Source: Deltaproteobacteria bacterium (GTDB lineage: Bacteria > Myxococcota_A > UBA9160 > PR03). From it: a DNA stretch of 53,293 nucleotides. Shown here one piece after another: positions 21,697 to 30,028 of the stretch (within the stretch, counting starts at the first letter, position 1; the number at the start of each line of letters is the position of its first letter). The DNA lies in assembly GCA_035063765.1 (NCBI GenBank), contig JAPSFT010000025.1:1-53293 (forward strand), read 5' to 3'. Under the pieces are notes generated by a model that saw only the letters and a program-made list of their open reading frames with translations, was not told the DNA's origin and searched no databases. The position numbers were made by a program, and so were the translations under genes.

Positions 21697-22164
21697 CTAC
21701 TTCAGCGCGTCGACGATCTGGCAGGCCTGCTCGGCGTCCAGATCCTCGTGGTAGGTCTCGTCCACGCGCATCATCGGCGCCCACGCACAGGCGCCCAGGC
21801 ACTCCTCGTGGCCGAGCGTGATGCGCCCGTCGGGCGTCGTCTCGCCCGCCGCGATGCCGAGGTGCCGCTCGAGCGCGTGGACCAGCTCGCGGGCGCCGCG
21901 CAGCGAGCAGGGCAGGTTCGTACAGACGCGCACCTGGTGCCGCCCCTGCTTCTCGGCGGAGAACATGTTGTAGAAGGAGACGACCTCCATCACCTCGACC
22001 GGGCGGATCTCGAAGATCTCGGCGAGCGCGCCCATCGCCTCGGGGTCGATCCAGCCCCGCTCCTTCTGCACCGCGTGCAGGGCTGCGAGCAGCGCGCCGC
22101 GCTTGTGCGGGTAGCGCGCGATCTGGGCGTCGATGAACGCCCGCGTCTCGGCGGAGATCACCAT
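21697..22164 (-). CDS. nuoE: NADH-quinone oxidoreductase subunit E
   Basis: A 155-residue thioredoxin-fold 2Fe-2S subunit. The four cluster ligands are in VCTNLPCSLRG and the later ECLGACAWAP. VSFYNMFS is also a family signature. The ATG at 22164 overlaps the last seven bases of nuoA; a GTG at 22161 is a possible alternative. nuoE follows nuoA directly, so nuoB, nuoC and nuoD, which usually sit between them, are missing here. Confidence 0.95.
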   Translation of the reverse strand: MVISAETRAFIDAQIARYPHKRGALLAALHAVQKERGWIDPEAMGALAEIFEIRPVEVMEVVSFYNMFSAEKQGRHQVRVCTNLPCSLRGARELVHALERHLGIAAGETTPDGRITLGHEECLGACAWAPMMRVDETYHEDLDAEQACQIVDALK

Positions 22165-22511
22165 TCGAGTGCGCCCTTCATCCACACGTAGGCGAGGCCG
22201 GCCACCAGCACCGCGGTGAAGCTCAGCATCTCGACGAAGCCGAACCAGCCGAGCTGCTGGAAGAGGGCACCCCAGGGGTAGAAGAACACCGCCTCCACGT
22301 CGAAGAGGATGAAGAGCATCGCGACGATGTAGAACTTCACGGAGAAGCGCTGTTTCGGGGAGACGATCGGCCGCTCGCCGCACTCGAAGGGCTCGCTCTT
22401 CTCGGCGAACTGGCGGCGCGGGCCGAGCAGCAGGTGGATGCCGAGCAGGGCGCTGGCCAGGACCGTCGAGACGAGCAGGATCACGACGGCGCCGGTGTAC
22501 TCGGCGAGCAT
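22158..22511 (-). CDS. nuoA: NADH-quinone oxidoreductase subunit A
   Basis: A 117-residue complex I subunit with three transmembrane helices. The loop with the conserved cysteine is SEPFECGERP, followed by RFSVKFYIVAMLFILFDVEAVFFYPW, the strongest signature of the family. It is the first gene of the nuo cluster and is divergent from gpsA across 164 bases. Those bases must carry the nuo promoter, although I could not place a convincing -35/-10 pair on the minus strand. Confidence 0.96.
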   Translation of the reverse strand: MLAEYTGAVVILLVSTVLASALLGIHLLLGPRRQFAEKSEPFECGERPIVSPKQRFSVKFYIVAMLFILFDVEAVFFYPWGALFQQLGWFGFVEMLSFTAVLVAGLAYVWMKGALEW

Positions 22512-22663
22512 TTCACCCCCTGCGACGCGAAGCTGCGAGCTCCGACAACGAGCCGACGATGCGTCAGAAGCGCCGGGAATTCCTGCGGAAAGGCGCGCGG
22601 AAGCTAGCCGTGGGGGGTGGGCGCTTCAAGGCTCGCAGCCACGATCGCGCGGGCGCGCCGTGA

Positions 22664-22669
22664 TATCGT
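22664..22669 (+). promoter_or_regulatory. Putative -10 box for a leaderless gpsA mRNA
   Basis: TATCGT ends six bases before the gpsA ATG at 22676, the same spacing as TAGGCT before the aldo/keto reductase. The preceding TG gives an extended -10 look. No good -35 box is visible. Confidence 0.35.
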
Positions 22670-22675
22670 GCCGGG

Positions 22676-23701
22676 ATGGCCGTGCGGGTCGCCGTCCTCG
22701 GTGCAGGGAGCTTCGGAAGCTGCCTCGCGATCCTGTGCGCCGACCGCGGCCACGACGTGACGCTCTGGGCGCGCGACCCGGCCTTCGCCGACGCGATCGC
22801 CCGCGAGCGTCGCAACCCCCGGTATCTCAAGGAGATCGAGTTCCCGGCCTCGATCCGTCCGACGGCCGACCTCGGCGCGGCGCTGGCGGGCGCCGAGATG
22901 GTGATCGTCTCGGTGCCGAGCCACGCGGTGCGCCCCGTGATGGCCGAGGCTGCGCGCTGGCTCCCGGCGGAGGCGCTGCTCGTCTCCACGGTGAAGGGGA
23001 TCGAGCTCGACACCGGGCGCACGATGGACGCCGTGCTCGAGGAGGTGCTGCCCGCCGGCCACCACCCGCGCCTCACCTACCTCTCGGGGCCCTCCTTCGC
23101 GCACGAGGTGGCCCGCCACAAGCCCACGGTCGTCACCGTGGCGGGCAAGCACGAGTCCTACGCGATCGCGGTCCAGAGCCACCTCTCGTGCCCCTGGTTC
23201 CGCTGCTACTCGGACACGGACGTGATCGGGGTCGAGATCGGGGGCGCGCTCAAGAACGTGATCGCGATCGCGGTCGGGGTGTCGGACGGGCTCGGCATGG
23301 GGGCCAACGCCCGCGCCGCGACGATGACCCGCGGGCTCGCCGAGATCACGCGCCTCGGCGTGGCGCTCGGCGCCAACCCCCTGACCTTCCTGGGCCTCGC
23401 CGGGATGGGCGACCTGGTCCTGACCTGCACCGGCGACCTCTCGCGCAACCGCCGGGTCGGCCTTGCGCTCGGCGCCGGGCGCACCCTCGCGAGCATCCTC
23501 GAGGAGCTCGGGGAGGTGGCCGAGGGCGTCCGCACCACCTACGCGGCCTGCCAGCTCGCCGAGCGCATCGGCGTCGAGCTGCCGATCGCCGAGGGGGTGC
23601 GGGCGCTCCTGGAAGGCAAGGTCGATCCCCGCCAGGGCGCCGCCCAGCTCCTCACCCGCCAGCTCCGGGGCGAGAAGGACTGGAACTACCGGCGCCGGTG
23701 A
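22676..23701 (+). CDS. gpsA: NAD(P)-dependent glycerol-3-phosphate dehydrogenase
   Basis: A 341-residue cytoplasmic enzyme that reduces dihydroxyacetone phosphate to sn-glycerol-3-phosphate for phospholipid synthesis. The Rossmann motif is GAGSFGSCLA (residues about 7-16). STVKGIE, YLSGPSFAHEVA, the catalytic Lys in GGALKNVIAIAVG, GLAGMGDLVLTC and RNRRVG are all present. The C-terminus (QLRGEKDWNYRRR) is slightly longer than usual. It is a single gene, divergent from the nuo cluster. Confidence 0.96.
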   Translation: MAVRVAVLGAGSFGSCLAILCADRGHDVTLWARDPAFADAIARERRNPRYLKEIEFPASIRPTADLGAALAGAEMVIVSVPSHAVRPVMAEAARWLPAEALLVSTVKGIELDTGRTMDAVLEEVLPAGHHPRLTYLSGPSFAHEVARHKPTVVTVAGKHESYAIAVQSHLSCPWFRCYSDTDVIGVEIGGALKNVIAIAVGVSDGLGMGANARAATMTRGLAEITRLGVALGANPLTFLGLAGMGDLVLTCTGDLSRNRRVGLALGAGRTLASILEELGEVAEGVRTTYAACQLAERIGVELPIAEGVRALLEGKVDPRQGAAQLLTRQLRGEKDWNYRRR

Positions 23702-23710
23702 ATCGAGAGA

Positions 23711-23783
23711 ACACGTTCCCAGATATCTGGAGTCCCGCCCCGGTCATCCATGACCGGTTGCCCATGACGCCGGGACACGTTCC
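23711..23783. repeat. Cluster of short palindromes between direct repeats
   Basis: Direct repeats ACACGTTCC at 23711-23719 and 23775-23783 bracket two palindromes. They are CCAGATATCTGG (23719-23730) and a hairpin with arms CCGGTCAT and ATGACCGG (23740-23757, two-base centre). The block lies between the gpsA stop and the promoter region of the FTR1 gene. It may be part of a dispersed element, or a gpsA terminator region plus regulatory sites. No second copy is seen in this window. Confidence 0.5.
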
Positions 23784-23803
23784 TGCGGTACGCTGCGCTC
23801 GTT

Positions 23804-23820
23804 TTGAAATCCAATTTCAA
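23804..23820. promoter_or_regulatory. Fur-box-like operator upstream of the FTR1 gene
   Basis: TTGAAAT-CCA-ATTTCAA is a perfect 17-bp palindrome and an AT-rich island in a GC-rich region. Its inner 15 bases match the deltaproteobacterial Fur consensus TGAAAATNATTTTCA, as I recall it, at 11 of 14 defined positions. A -10-like TACGCT lies at 23789-23794, so the palindrome would cover the transcription start of an iron-permease gene. That is where an iron repressor would act. Confidence 0.55.
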
Positions 23821-23836
23821 CTTGGACGGAGCCCCG

Positions 23837-25804
23837 GTGCGCCGCGCAGCCGCGCCCATCTTCTTGTCAGCGCTCCTCGCCCTGCTGCTGGCATCGGCCC
23901 TGCCGGCAGCCTCGGCGCCGGCTCCTTCCACCGAAGCCGCCCGCCGCGCGGTGCACCTCCTCGACTACCTGGCGGTGGACTACCCCGGAACGGTCGCTGG
24001 CGGCGCCGTCGTGAACGAGCTCGAGTACGCCGAGCAGATCGAGTTCGCCGGGCAGGTGCGCGAGCGGCTCGCGGCGCTCGGCGTCGGGGCGGGCGAGCCG
24101 CTCGCCGCGGCCGCCGCCGAGCTCGAGCGCGCGATCCGCGAGCGCGAGCCCGGCCCCCAGGTCTCGGCCCGCGCGCGCGCCCTTGCCGCCGACCTGCGCG
24201 CGCGCTTCGGGATCCGCGCCCTCCCGAAGGCTCCGCCCGATCCCGCGCGCGGCGCCGCCCTCTACGCCGAGGCCTGTGCGTCCTGCCACGGCGCCGCGGG
24301 GCGCGGCGACGGCCCCGCCGCCGCCGGCCTCGACCCGCCCGCCTCGAACCTGACCGACCCGGAGCGCCTCGGCGCGCTCTCGCCCTTCGCGCTCTACAGC
24401 ACGATCACCTACGGGATCGCCGGCACTGCGATGGCACCCTACGCCGCGAGCTTCGACGACGCCGCGCGCTGGGACCTCGCCTTCTTCGCGGCGTCGCTCC
24501 ACGCGAGCGCCGCGGAGCGCGCGCGGGGCGCCGCGCTCGCGGCCGCGGAGCCGGCGCGCCTCGCCGCACGCGTACCGAGCCTCCAGGCGCTCGTCGAGAC
24601 GGCGCCCGCCGAGCTCGCCGCGGGCGACCCGGAGGGCGGCGCGCTCGTCGCCTACCTGCTCTCGAATCCCGCCGCGCTCGAGGACCGCGCGCTCCCGATC
24701 GCGATCGCGCTCGCGCGCCTCGACGAGTCCTTTGCCGCGCACCAGGCCGGCGACCGCGCCCGCGCGATGGATCTCGCCGTCTCCGCCTACCTCGACGGCT
24801 TCGAGCACGTCGAGCCCGCCCTCGCCAGCGTCGACGACCGCCTGCGGACCGGCATCGAGACCCGCTTCCTCCGCTATCGCGAGGCCCTGCGCGCCGGCCG
24901 CCCGGAGGCCGAGGTGGACGCCCTGCACGCGGAGCTGGTCACGGATCTCGCGCGCGCCGAGCGCCTCCTCGCGGCGGGCGGCCTCGGCACCGGGGCGACC
25001 TTCGTGGCCTCGCTCACGATCCTGACCCGGGAGGGCCTCGAGGCGCTCCTGGTGGTGGTCGCGATCGTCGGGGTCCTCGTGCGCGCCGGCCGCCGCGACG
25101 CGCTGCCCTGGGTGCACGCGGGCTGGATCGCCGCGCTCGCCGCCGGCGCGGCGACCTGGTGGGCGGCCGACCGGCTCGTCGAGGTGAGCGGCGCGCGCCG
25201 CGAGGTGGTCGAGGGCGTCTCGGCGCTGCTCGCGGCCGCGATCCTGTTCTACGTCAGCTACTGGCTCCTCTCGAAGCTCGAGGCGACGCGCTGGCAGGCC
25301 TTCCTGGGCGGGCGGATCCGCGAGGCGGCGTCGGGCGGGCGCCTGCTCGCGCTGGCCGGGGTCTCGTTCCTCGCCGTCTACCGCGAGGCCTTCGAGACCG
25401 TGCTCTTCTACCAGGCGCTGGCGGCCCAGGCGGGCGCCGCGGGCGGGCGGCCGATCGCGCTCGGGATCGGCGCCGGGCTCCTGCTGCTGGCCGCGATCGC
25501 CCTCACCCTCTTCCGCTTCGGGCGCCGCATGCCGATGCGCCGCTTCTTCGCCGCGAGCTCCGTCCTGCTCTACGCGCTCGCGGTGGTCCTGGCGGGCCAT
25601 GGCGTCGCCGCGCTCCAGGAAGCCGCGTGGCTGCCGGCCACGCTCGTGCCCGGCCCCACGATCGAGTGGCTCGGGCTCCATCCCACGCTCGAGGGCCTGG
25701 CCCTCCAGGGCGCGCTGCTGTTGGCGGCGCTCGCGGCGTTCGTCAAGCTCTCCGGCGACCTGCGGCGGCCCCCGCCTGCCGCCGCGCCCGGGGAGGGCCG
25801 ATGA
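23837..25804 (+). CDS. Cytochrome c/FTR1-family iron permease
   Basis: A protein of about 655 residues that fuses a c-type cytochrome to a ferrous-iron permease. A signal peptide (Arg-Arg, then a Leu/Ala core ending Pro-Ala-Ala-Ser-Ala) is followed by a helical region. A haem-binding CASCHG lies at residues 147-151, in a domain with the axial-ligand segment AGTAMAPYAA. A helical linker leads to the FTR1 membrane domain (about residue 385 to the end). The two iron-binding motifs of that domain are REGLEALL and YREAFETVLFY. This is the Fe(II) oxidase/permease layout of EfeU/FTR1 relatives. I start at the GTG at 23837 (GGACGGAG upstream), which opens the signal peptide. A TTG at 23804 would add 11 residues and lie inside the Fur-like palindrome. 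Confidence 0.9.
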   Translation: MRRAAAPIFLSALLALLLASALPAASAPAPSTEAARRAVHLLDYLAVDYPGTVAGGAVVNELEYAEQIEFAGQVRERLAALGVGAGEPLAAAAAELERAIREREPGPQVSARARALAADLRARFGIRALPKAPPDPARGAALYAEACASCHGAAGRGDGPAAAGLDPPASNLTDPERLGALSPFALYSTITYGIAGTAMAPYAASFDDAARWDLAFFAASLHASAAERARGAALAAAEPARLAARVPSLQALVETAPAELAAGDPEGGALVAYLLSNPAALEDRALPIAIALARLDESFAAHQAGDRARAMDLAVSAYLDGFEHVEPALASVDDRLRTGIETRFLRYREALRAGRPEAEVDALHAELVTDLARAERLLAAGGLGTGATFVASLTILTREGLEALLVVVAIVGVLVRAGRRDALPWVHAGWIAALAAGAATWWAADRLVEVSGARREVVEGVSALLAAAILFYVSYWLLSKLEATRWQAFLGGRIREAASGGRLLALAGVSFLAVYREAFETVLFYQALAAQAGAAGGRPIALGIGAGLLLLAAIALTLFRFGRRMPMRRFFAASSVLLYALAVVLAGHGVAALQEAAWLPATLVPGPTIEWLGLHPTLEGLALQGALLLAALAAFVKLSGDLRRPPPAAAPGEGR

Positions 25805-26664
25805 ACCGCACCCTGGCCTCCGTCGCCTTGCTGTGTCTGGCGGCCGCCCTCGGCGGCTGCATGACCACCCAGGTGCGCACGCCGGTCTACGACGAGAACG
25901 ACATCCGCGTCTTCCTGCGCCAGGACGTGAAGGGCGGCAAGGGCGTCGACCAGGGCTTCTCGCACCCGGTCACGATCGCGCCGATCCGGATCACCAACAT
26001 CCTCTCCCGCATCGAGGTGCGGAAGGAGGCGGACGACAAGGCCGAGGTCGAGGTCGAGAACCTGCGCCAGCCGGCGATCTCGACCGGTGTGCTCTACGGG
26101 GTCGGCGAGGGCATCTCGCAGGCGCTCGCCAAGGCCGATCCCTCGCAGGCCGTCGTCGTGATGGCGGTCGAGCGACGCAAGAGCCTCAAGGTCTTCACGC
26201 AGGACTTCCTCACCTCGCTGATCGTGTGGGTGAAGGACGACCGCCTCTACGTGCACCTCGGCCAGCTCGGCGAGCCGATGTCGACCAACCCCCACGACAA
26301 GCCGCGCGAGCCGGAGCTCGACGTCGTCGAGTCGAAGAAGCGCGTGCTCGCGAGCGACGGCTTCACGACCGCGGGCCCGCGCCTCGTCGCCGTCGACTGG
26401 CGCTCGAACGCCTTTGCCGACACGAGCGCGATCCGCATCCGCCCGGGCGGCGAGGTCGTCCGCCGCACGATCCTGATGGAGGAGGCGCCCGACGACGCCG
26501 CCGCCCAGCCGGGCCCCGCGCCGCCGCCCGAGGGCCTCTCGCCCGAGGCGCTGCGCGCGCTCGCCGACCTCGAGGAGGAGCGCCGGGGCGGCAAGCTCAG
26601 CGAGACCGACTACCAGGAGCGGCGGCGGCAGATCCTGTCGGGGGAGCTGCCGGCGGCGCCGTAG
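25801..26664 (+). CDS. Putative lipoprotein with SHOCT-like C-terminal helix
   Basis: A 287-residue protein with a lipobox (Leu-Gly-Gly-Cys at residues 17-20) behind a short signal peptide. The body contains DENDIRVFLRQDVKGGKGVDQGFSHP (written here as seen in two halves around residue 40) and KSLKVFTQDFLTSLIVWVKDDRLYV. I do not recognise it as a named domain. After a Pro/Ala linker the C-terminus ends in LADLEEERRGGKLSE and YQERRRQIL, a pattern like the SHOCT helix-turn segment. The ATG overlaps the TGA of the FTR1 gene (ATGA), so the two are translationally coupled, and a role beside iron uptake is plausible. The exact function is unknown. Confidence 0.75.
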   Translation: MNRTLASVALLCLAAALGGCMTTQVRTPVYDENDIRVFLRQDVKGGKGVDQGFSHPVTIAPIRITNILSRIEVRKEADDKAEVEVENLRQPAISTGVLYGVGEGISQALAKADPSQAVVVMAVERRKSLKVFTQDFLTSLIVWVKDDRLYVHLGQLGEPMSTNPHDKPREPELDVVESKKRVLASDGFTTAGPRLVAVDWRSNAFADTSAIRIRPGGEVVRRTILMEEAPDDAAAQPGPAPPPEGLSPEALRALADLEEERRGGKLSETDYQERRRQILSGELPAAP

Positions 26665-26866
26665 CGCCCGGCTCGCCGAGCACGCAGCGCAGCCGCCCAG
26701 GGCTTGCCGCCGGGCGGGAGGGGAGCTGCGGGCCACCTGCTGGCGCGCAGGCGCCGCTCGCGTACCCTGCCGCGTTCCTCCGGGCACCCACCCCGGGGGC
26801 CGGAACGCCTCCCGCGCCCTTCCTCGCTTCGCCGGGCGCGCCGTTGCTGGAGGCCCGGGAGCGTCG

Positions 26867-29800
26867 ATGAGGATCCTGTTCGAGATCCTGCTGGTCGCGG
26901 GGCTCGCGATCGCCGTGGCGCGGCTCGCGCCGCAGCCCTGGCGCGGGCGGCTGCTGAACCTGCTGAAGGCGTGGGTGACGGTGCGCGCCTTCTGGCTGCT
27001 CCTGGCCCATCAGGTCCCGATGGACCCGGCCCAGATCGAGCGCCTGCACCTGGCCGGGCACGTGCCGGCCGGCGCCACCCACGTCTCGGCCGGCCGGCTG
27101 ATCCTGGCCCAGCTCGAGTTCCTCGACGCGCGCACGTTCTGGGCCTTCCTCGCCGCCGCCGCGGGCGTGAAGTTCGTCGGCATCCTGGCCTCGATGCGGC
27201 GCTGGCAGATCCTGCTGCGCGGGCAGCGCATCGACCTGCCGTTCCGGCACATCTTCGGGTCGTTCCTGATCGGCCGCTTCATCGGCACCTTCCTGCCCAG
27301 CACCGCCGGTCTCGACGGCTACAAGCTCTACGACGCGGCGCGCTTCAGCGGGCGCACCGTCGAGGTGACGGCGACCACGGCGATCGAGAAGGTGATCGGC
27401 GTCTTCGGGATCTTCTTGTCCTTCCTGGTGGCGCTGCCCTTCGGGATCCGGATCTTCGGCGAGCGCGGGCCGCTCGTGGCTGCGGTGACGGTGCCGCTCT
27501 CGCTCGGCCTGATCGGCGCGCTCCTGGTCGTGCTCTGGTGGCCGGGCCTCGTGCAGTGGGCGCTCGAGCACCTGCCGATCCCGGGTCGGGCGCGGCTCGG
27601 CGGCGTGGTGCTGCGCATCTCGCGCGCGGCCGCCGCCTACCGCGACCAGAAGGGGCTCGTGCTGCTGGCCCTCGGGCTCTCCTTCGTCGTGCACTTCACG
27701 ACCGCGGCCATGTACTACTTCACGGCGCTCGCGATCGGCGCCACCGCCGCCGAGTTCTGGCCGATCGCCTTCGGCTCGACGATCCAGATCTTCGCGACCG
27801 TGGTGAGCCCCTTCACGATCGCCGGCGAGGGCATCCGCGAGGCCGCGCAGTACGTGCTGCTGCACCGCGAGATCGGCGCGGCCGAGTCGATCGTGTCGGC
27901 GGCGCTGGGCTTCTGGGCGGCCGAGGCGCTGACGCTCGCGGGCGGCCTGTTCTGGTGGCTGCGCCCGGCCGACTACAAGCCGGCCTACGCGCGCGTCGAC
28001 GGCCGCCAGGTGGACTGGGAGGAGGCCGCCCGTGCGGCGGTGTCGCTGGAGACGGAGGAGGAGCGCGCGCAGCGCGCCGCGCGGCCGGCGGCCGACGTGC
28101 CGGCCTTCGCGACGCGGCTCGCGCTCGCGGCCGGCGCGGGGCTCGGGGCCGGCGTGCTGGCGGGGCTCGCGATCGGCCTCGGCGAAGCGCTCGTGATCGC
28201 CCGCGGCGGCTTCGGCGGCGAGGCGCAGGTGCTCTGGTACGCGCCGCTCGCCTACGCGGCGGTGCTCGGGCTCGGCGGCCTCGCGGGCGGCGCCGCGCTC
28301 GCCGTGCTGCCGATGGAGCGGCGCGAGATCCGCGGCTGGACGGCGAGCCTCGCCTGGATCGCGCTCGGCGTCGTGCCGGCGCTCGTGATCGCGCTCTTCC
28401 GGATCCGGCGCGACGTGTTCCACGAGCAGATGCCGCCGCTGCCCTGGCTCGTCGCGCTGGCCGGGATCGCCGCGCTCCTCGCGCTCGGGCTCTTCCTGCT
28501 CGGGCCGCGCCTGCTCGGCGGGCGCGCGGGGCGGCTCGTCGCGCCGCTGCCCGCGGCGGGCCTCGCCGCCCTGGTCGGGCTCGGCGGCGCCTTCGCCGCC
28601 CGCGCGATCGCTCCCCCGCCCGCGCCGCCGGCCGCCCCGCCGCCCGTGCCCGCCGCGCTCGCGCAGGCGCCGAACGTGCTCCTGATCGTCGTCGACACGC
28701 TGCGCGCCGACGTGCTCTCGTGCTACGGCGGGCCGGTCGAGACGCCCGCCATGTGCAGCCTCGGCGAGGGCGGGGGCACGCGCTTCGCGGGCTTCGCGCA
28801 CGCGTCCTGGACCAAGCCGTCATTCGCCTCGCTGCTCAGCTCGACGCTGCCTTCGAGCCACGGCGCGATGTCGAAGACGGCGGCGCTTTCTGGCGACGTC
28901 GAGCTCGTGTCGGAGGCGCTCCAGGCGCACGGCTACGCGACCGGCGGCATCGTCTCGAACGTCAACCTGGCGCCGAGCTTCGGCTTCGACCAGGGCTACG
29001 ACGAGTACCGCTACCTGGCGCCCGACTACCTCTTCGGCGCGGCGGAGTCGTCCTCGAAGACCGTCCTCTACCAGGTCGGGCGGCGGGTGGGGCTGCGCCT
29101 CGCGGGCGGCCACCGGGTCGCCGACTACTACCAGGATGCGGAGACCGTGAACGCCGTGGCCCTGCCCTGGCTCGAGCGGCACGCGGGCGCGCGCTGGTTC
29201 CTGCTCCTCCACTACATGGACCCGCACGATCCCTACTTCGCGCACCCCTACGACGGGACCGCGATCGCGCGCGTGGAGGCCGAGGATCCCGACCCCTCGC
29301 AGGCACCGCGCATGCGCGCGCTCTACGAGGGCGAGGTGCGCTGGACCGACGAGCACGTGGGGCGGCTCTTCGCGCGCCTGCGCGCCCTCGGCCTGTGGGA
29401 CCAGACGATGATCGTGCTCACCGCCGACCACGGCGAGGAGTTCCACGAGCACGGCGGCTGGTGGCACGGCAAGACCCTCTACGAGCACCAGATCCACGTG
29501 CCCGTCCTGGTCAAGTGGCCGAAGGGGGTCGCGGGCCCGGCGGAGGTGGACGGCGAGATCGTCCGCCACCTCGATCTCGTGCCGACGATCCTGGCACGCG
29601 CCGGCGCGCCTGCCCCCGCCTCGCTGCAGGGCGTCGACCTGCTCGCGCGCCCGCTCGCGGCGCGCAGCGAGGCGGAGCGCACCCACTTCGCGGAGGAGGA
29701 CCACGAGGGCAACGTGCTCGAGGCGGTGCGTACCCGCGACTGGAAGCTGATCGAGGCGAACGAGGGCAACCCGCGCGGGCTGCCGCCGGTGGAGCTCTTC

Positions 29801-29998
29801 GCGATCGCCGGCGACCCGCAGGAGCAGCGCAACGTGATCGGGAGCCACGCCGCGGTCGCCGACGAGCTGCGCCGGCACGGCGAGGCGCAGCGCCAGCTCG
29901 CCGCGAGCCGCGCGGTCGAGGACGGCGGCGCCGCGGCCATCGACCGCGCGGAGTGCGAGCGGCTGCGGGTGCTCGGCTACGTCGAGGAGTGCAAGTAG
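26867..29998 (+). CDS. Fusion of LPG-synthase-type membrane domain and sulfatase-fold domain
   Basis: A 1043-residue polytopic protein. Residues about 80-370 resemble the lysylphosphatidylglycerol-synthase transmembrane family (MprF/AglD flippase part), with GRFIGTFLPSTAGLDGYKLY and TIAGEGIREAAQYVLL. About 405-600 add four or five more membrane helices and a Pro/Ala linker. About 603 to the end is an alkaline-phosphatase/sulfatase-superfamily domain: LLIVVDTLRADVLSCYGG (metal Asp), ASWTKPSFASLLSS at the nucleophile position, YMDPHDPYF, and TADHGEEFHEHGGWWHG. The nucleophile is Thr649, not the Cys or Ser of the CxPxR formylglycine motif. It is therefore unlikely to be a classical sulfatase and may instead transfer or remove a phospho-head group, as Thr-nucleophile relatives do. 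The ATG has GGGAG upstream; a TACCCT box lies at 26763-26768. Confidence 0.85.
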   Translation: MRILFEILLVAGLAIAVARLAPQPWRGRLLNLLKAWVTVRAFWLLLAHQVPMDPAQIERLHLAGHVPAGATHVSAGRLILAQLEFLDARTFWAFLAAAAGVKFVGILASMRRWQILLRGQRIDLPFRHIFGSFLIGRFIGTFLPSTAGLDGYKLYDAARFSGRTVEVTATTAIEKVIGVFGIFLSFLVALPFGIRIFGERGPLVAAVTVPLSLGLIGALLVVLWWPGLVQWALEHLPIPGRARLGGVVLRISRAAAAYRDQKGLVLLALGLSFVVHFTTAAMYYFTALAIGATAAEFWPIAFGSTIQIFATVVSPFTIAGEGIREAAQYVLLHREIGAAESIVSAALGFWAAEALTLAGGLFWWLRPADYKPAYARVDGRQVDWEEAARAAVSLETEEERAQRAARPAADVPAFATRLALAAGAGLGAGVLAGLAIGLGEALVIARGGFGGEAQVLWYAPLAYAAVLGLGGLAGGAALAVLPMERREIRGWTASLAWIALGVVPALVIALFRIRRDVFHEQMPPLPWLVALAGIAALLALGLFLLGPRLLGGRAGRLVAPLPAAGLAALVGLGGAFAARAIAPPPAPPAAPPPVPAALAQAPNVLLIVVDTLRADVLSCYGGPVETPAMCSLGEGGGTRFAGFAHASWTKPSFASLLSSTLPSSHGAMSKTAALSGDVELVSEALQAHGYATGGIVSNVNLAPSFGFDQGYDEYRYLAPDYLFGAAESSSKTVLYQVGRRVGLRLAGGHRVADYYQDAETVNAVALPWLERHAGARWFLLLHYMDPHDPYFAHPYDGTAIARVEAEDPDPSQAPRMRALYEGEVRWTDEHVGRLFARLRALGLWDQTMIVLTADHGEEFHEHGGWWHGKTLYEHQIHVPVLVKWPKGVAGPAEVDGEIVRHLDLVPTILARAGAPAPASLQGVDLLARPLAARSEAERTHFAEEDHEGNVLEAVRTRDWKLIEANEGNPRGLPPVELFAIAGDPQEQRNVIGSHAAVADELRRHGEAQRQLAASRAVEDGGAAAIDRAECERLRVLGYVEECK

Positions 29999-30028
29999 CC
30001 GCCTTCCGCTCCGCGGTCTCCGCGCTGC

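Noticed and set aside
28801-28840. Classical formylglycine sulfatase
   Set aside because: The CxPxR (or SxPxR) maturation motif is absent; the site reads SWTKPS with Thr as probable nucleophile.
30012-30024. Rho-independent terminator between the fusion gene and the permease gene
   Set aside because: CGCGG-TCT-CCGCG can pair, but the stem is five bases and no T-tract follows on either strand.
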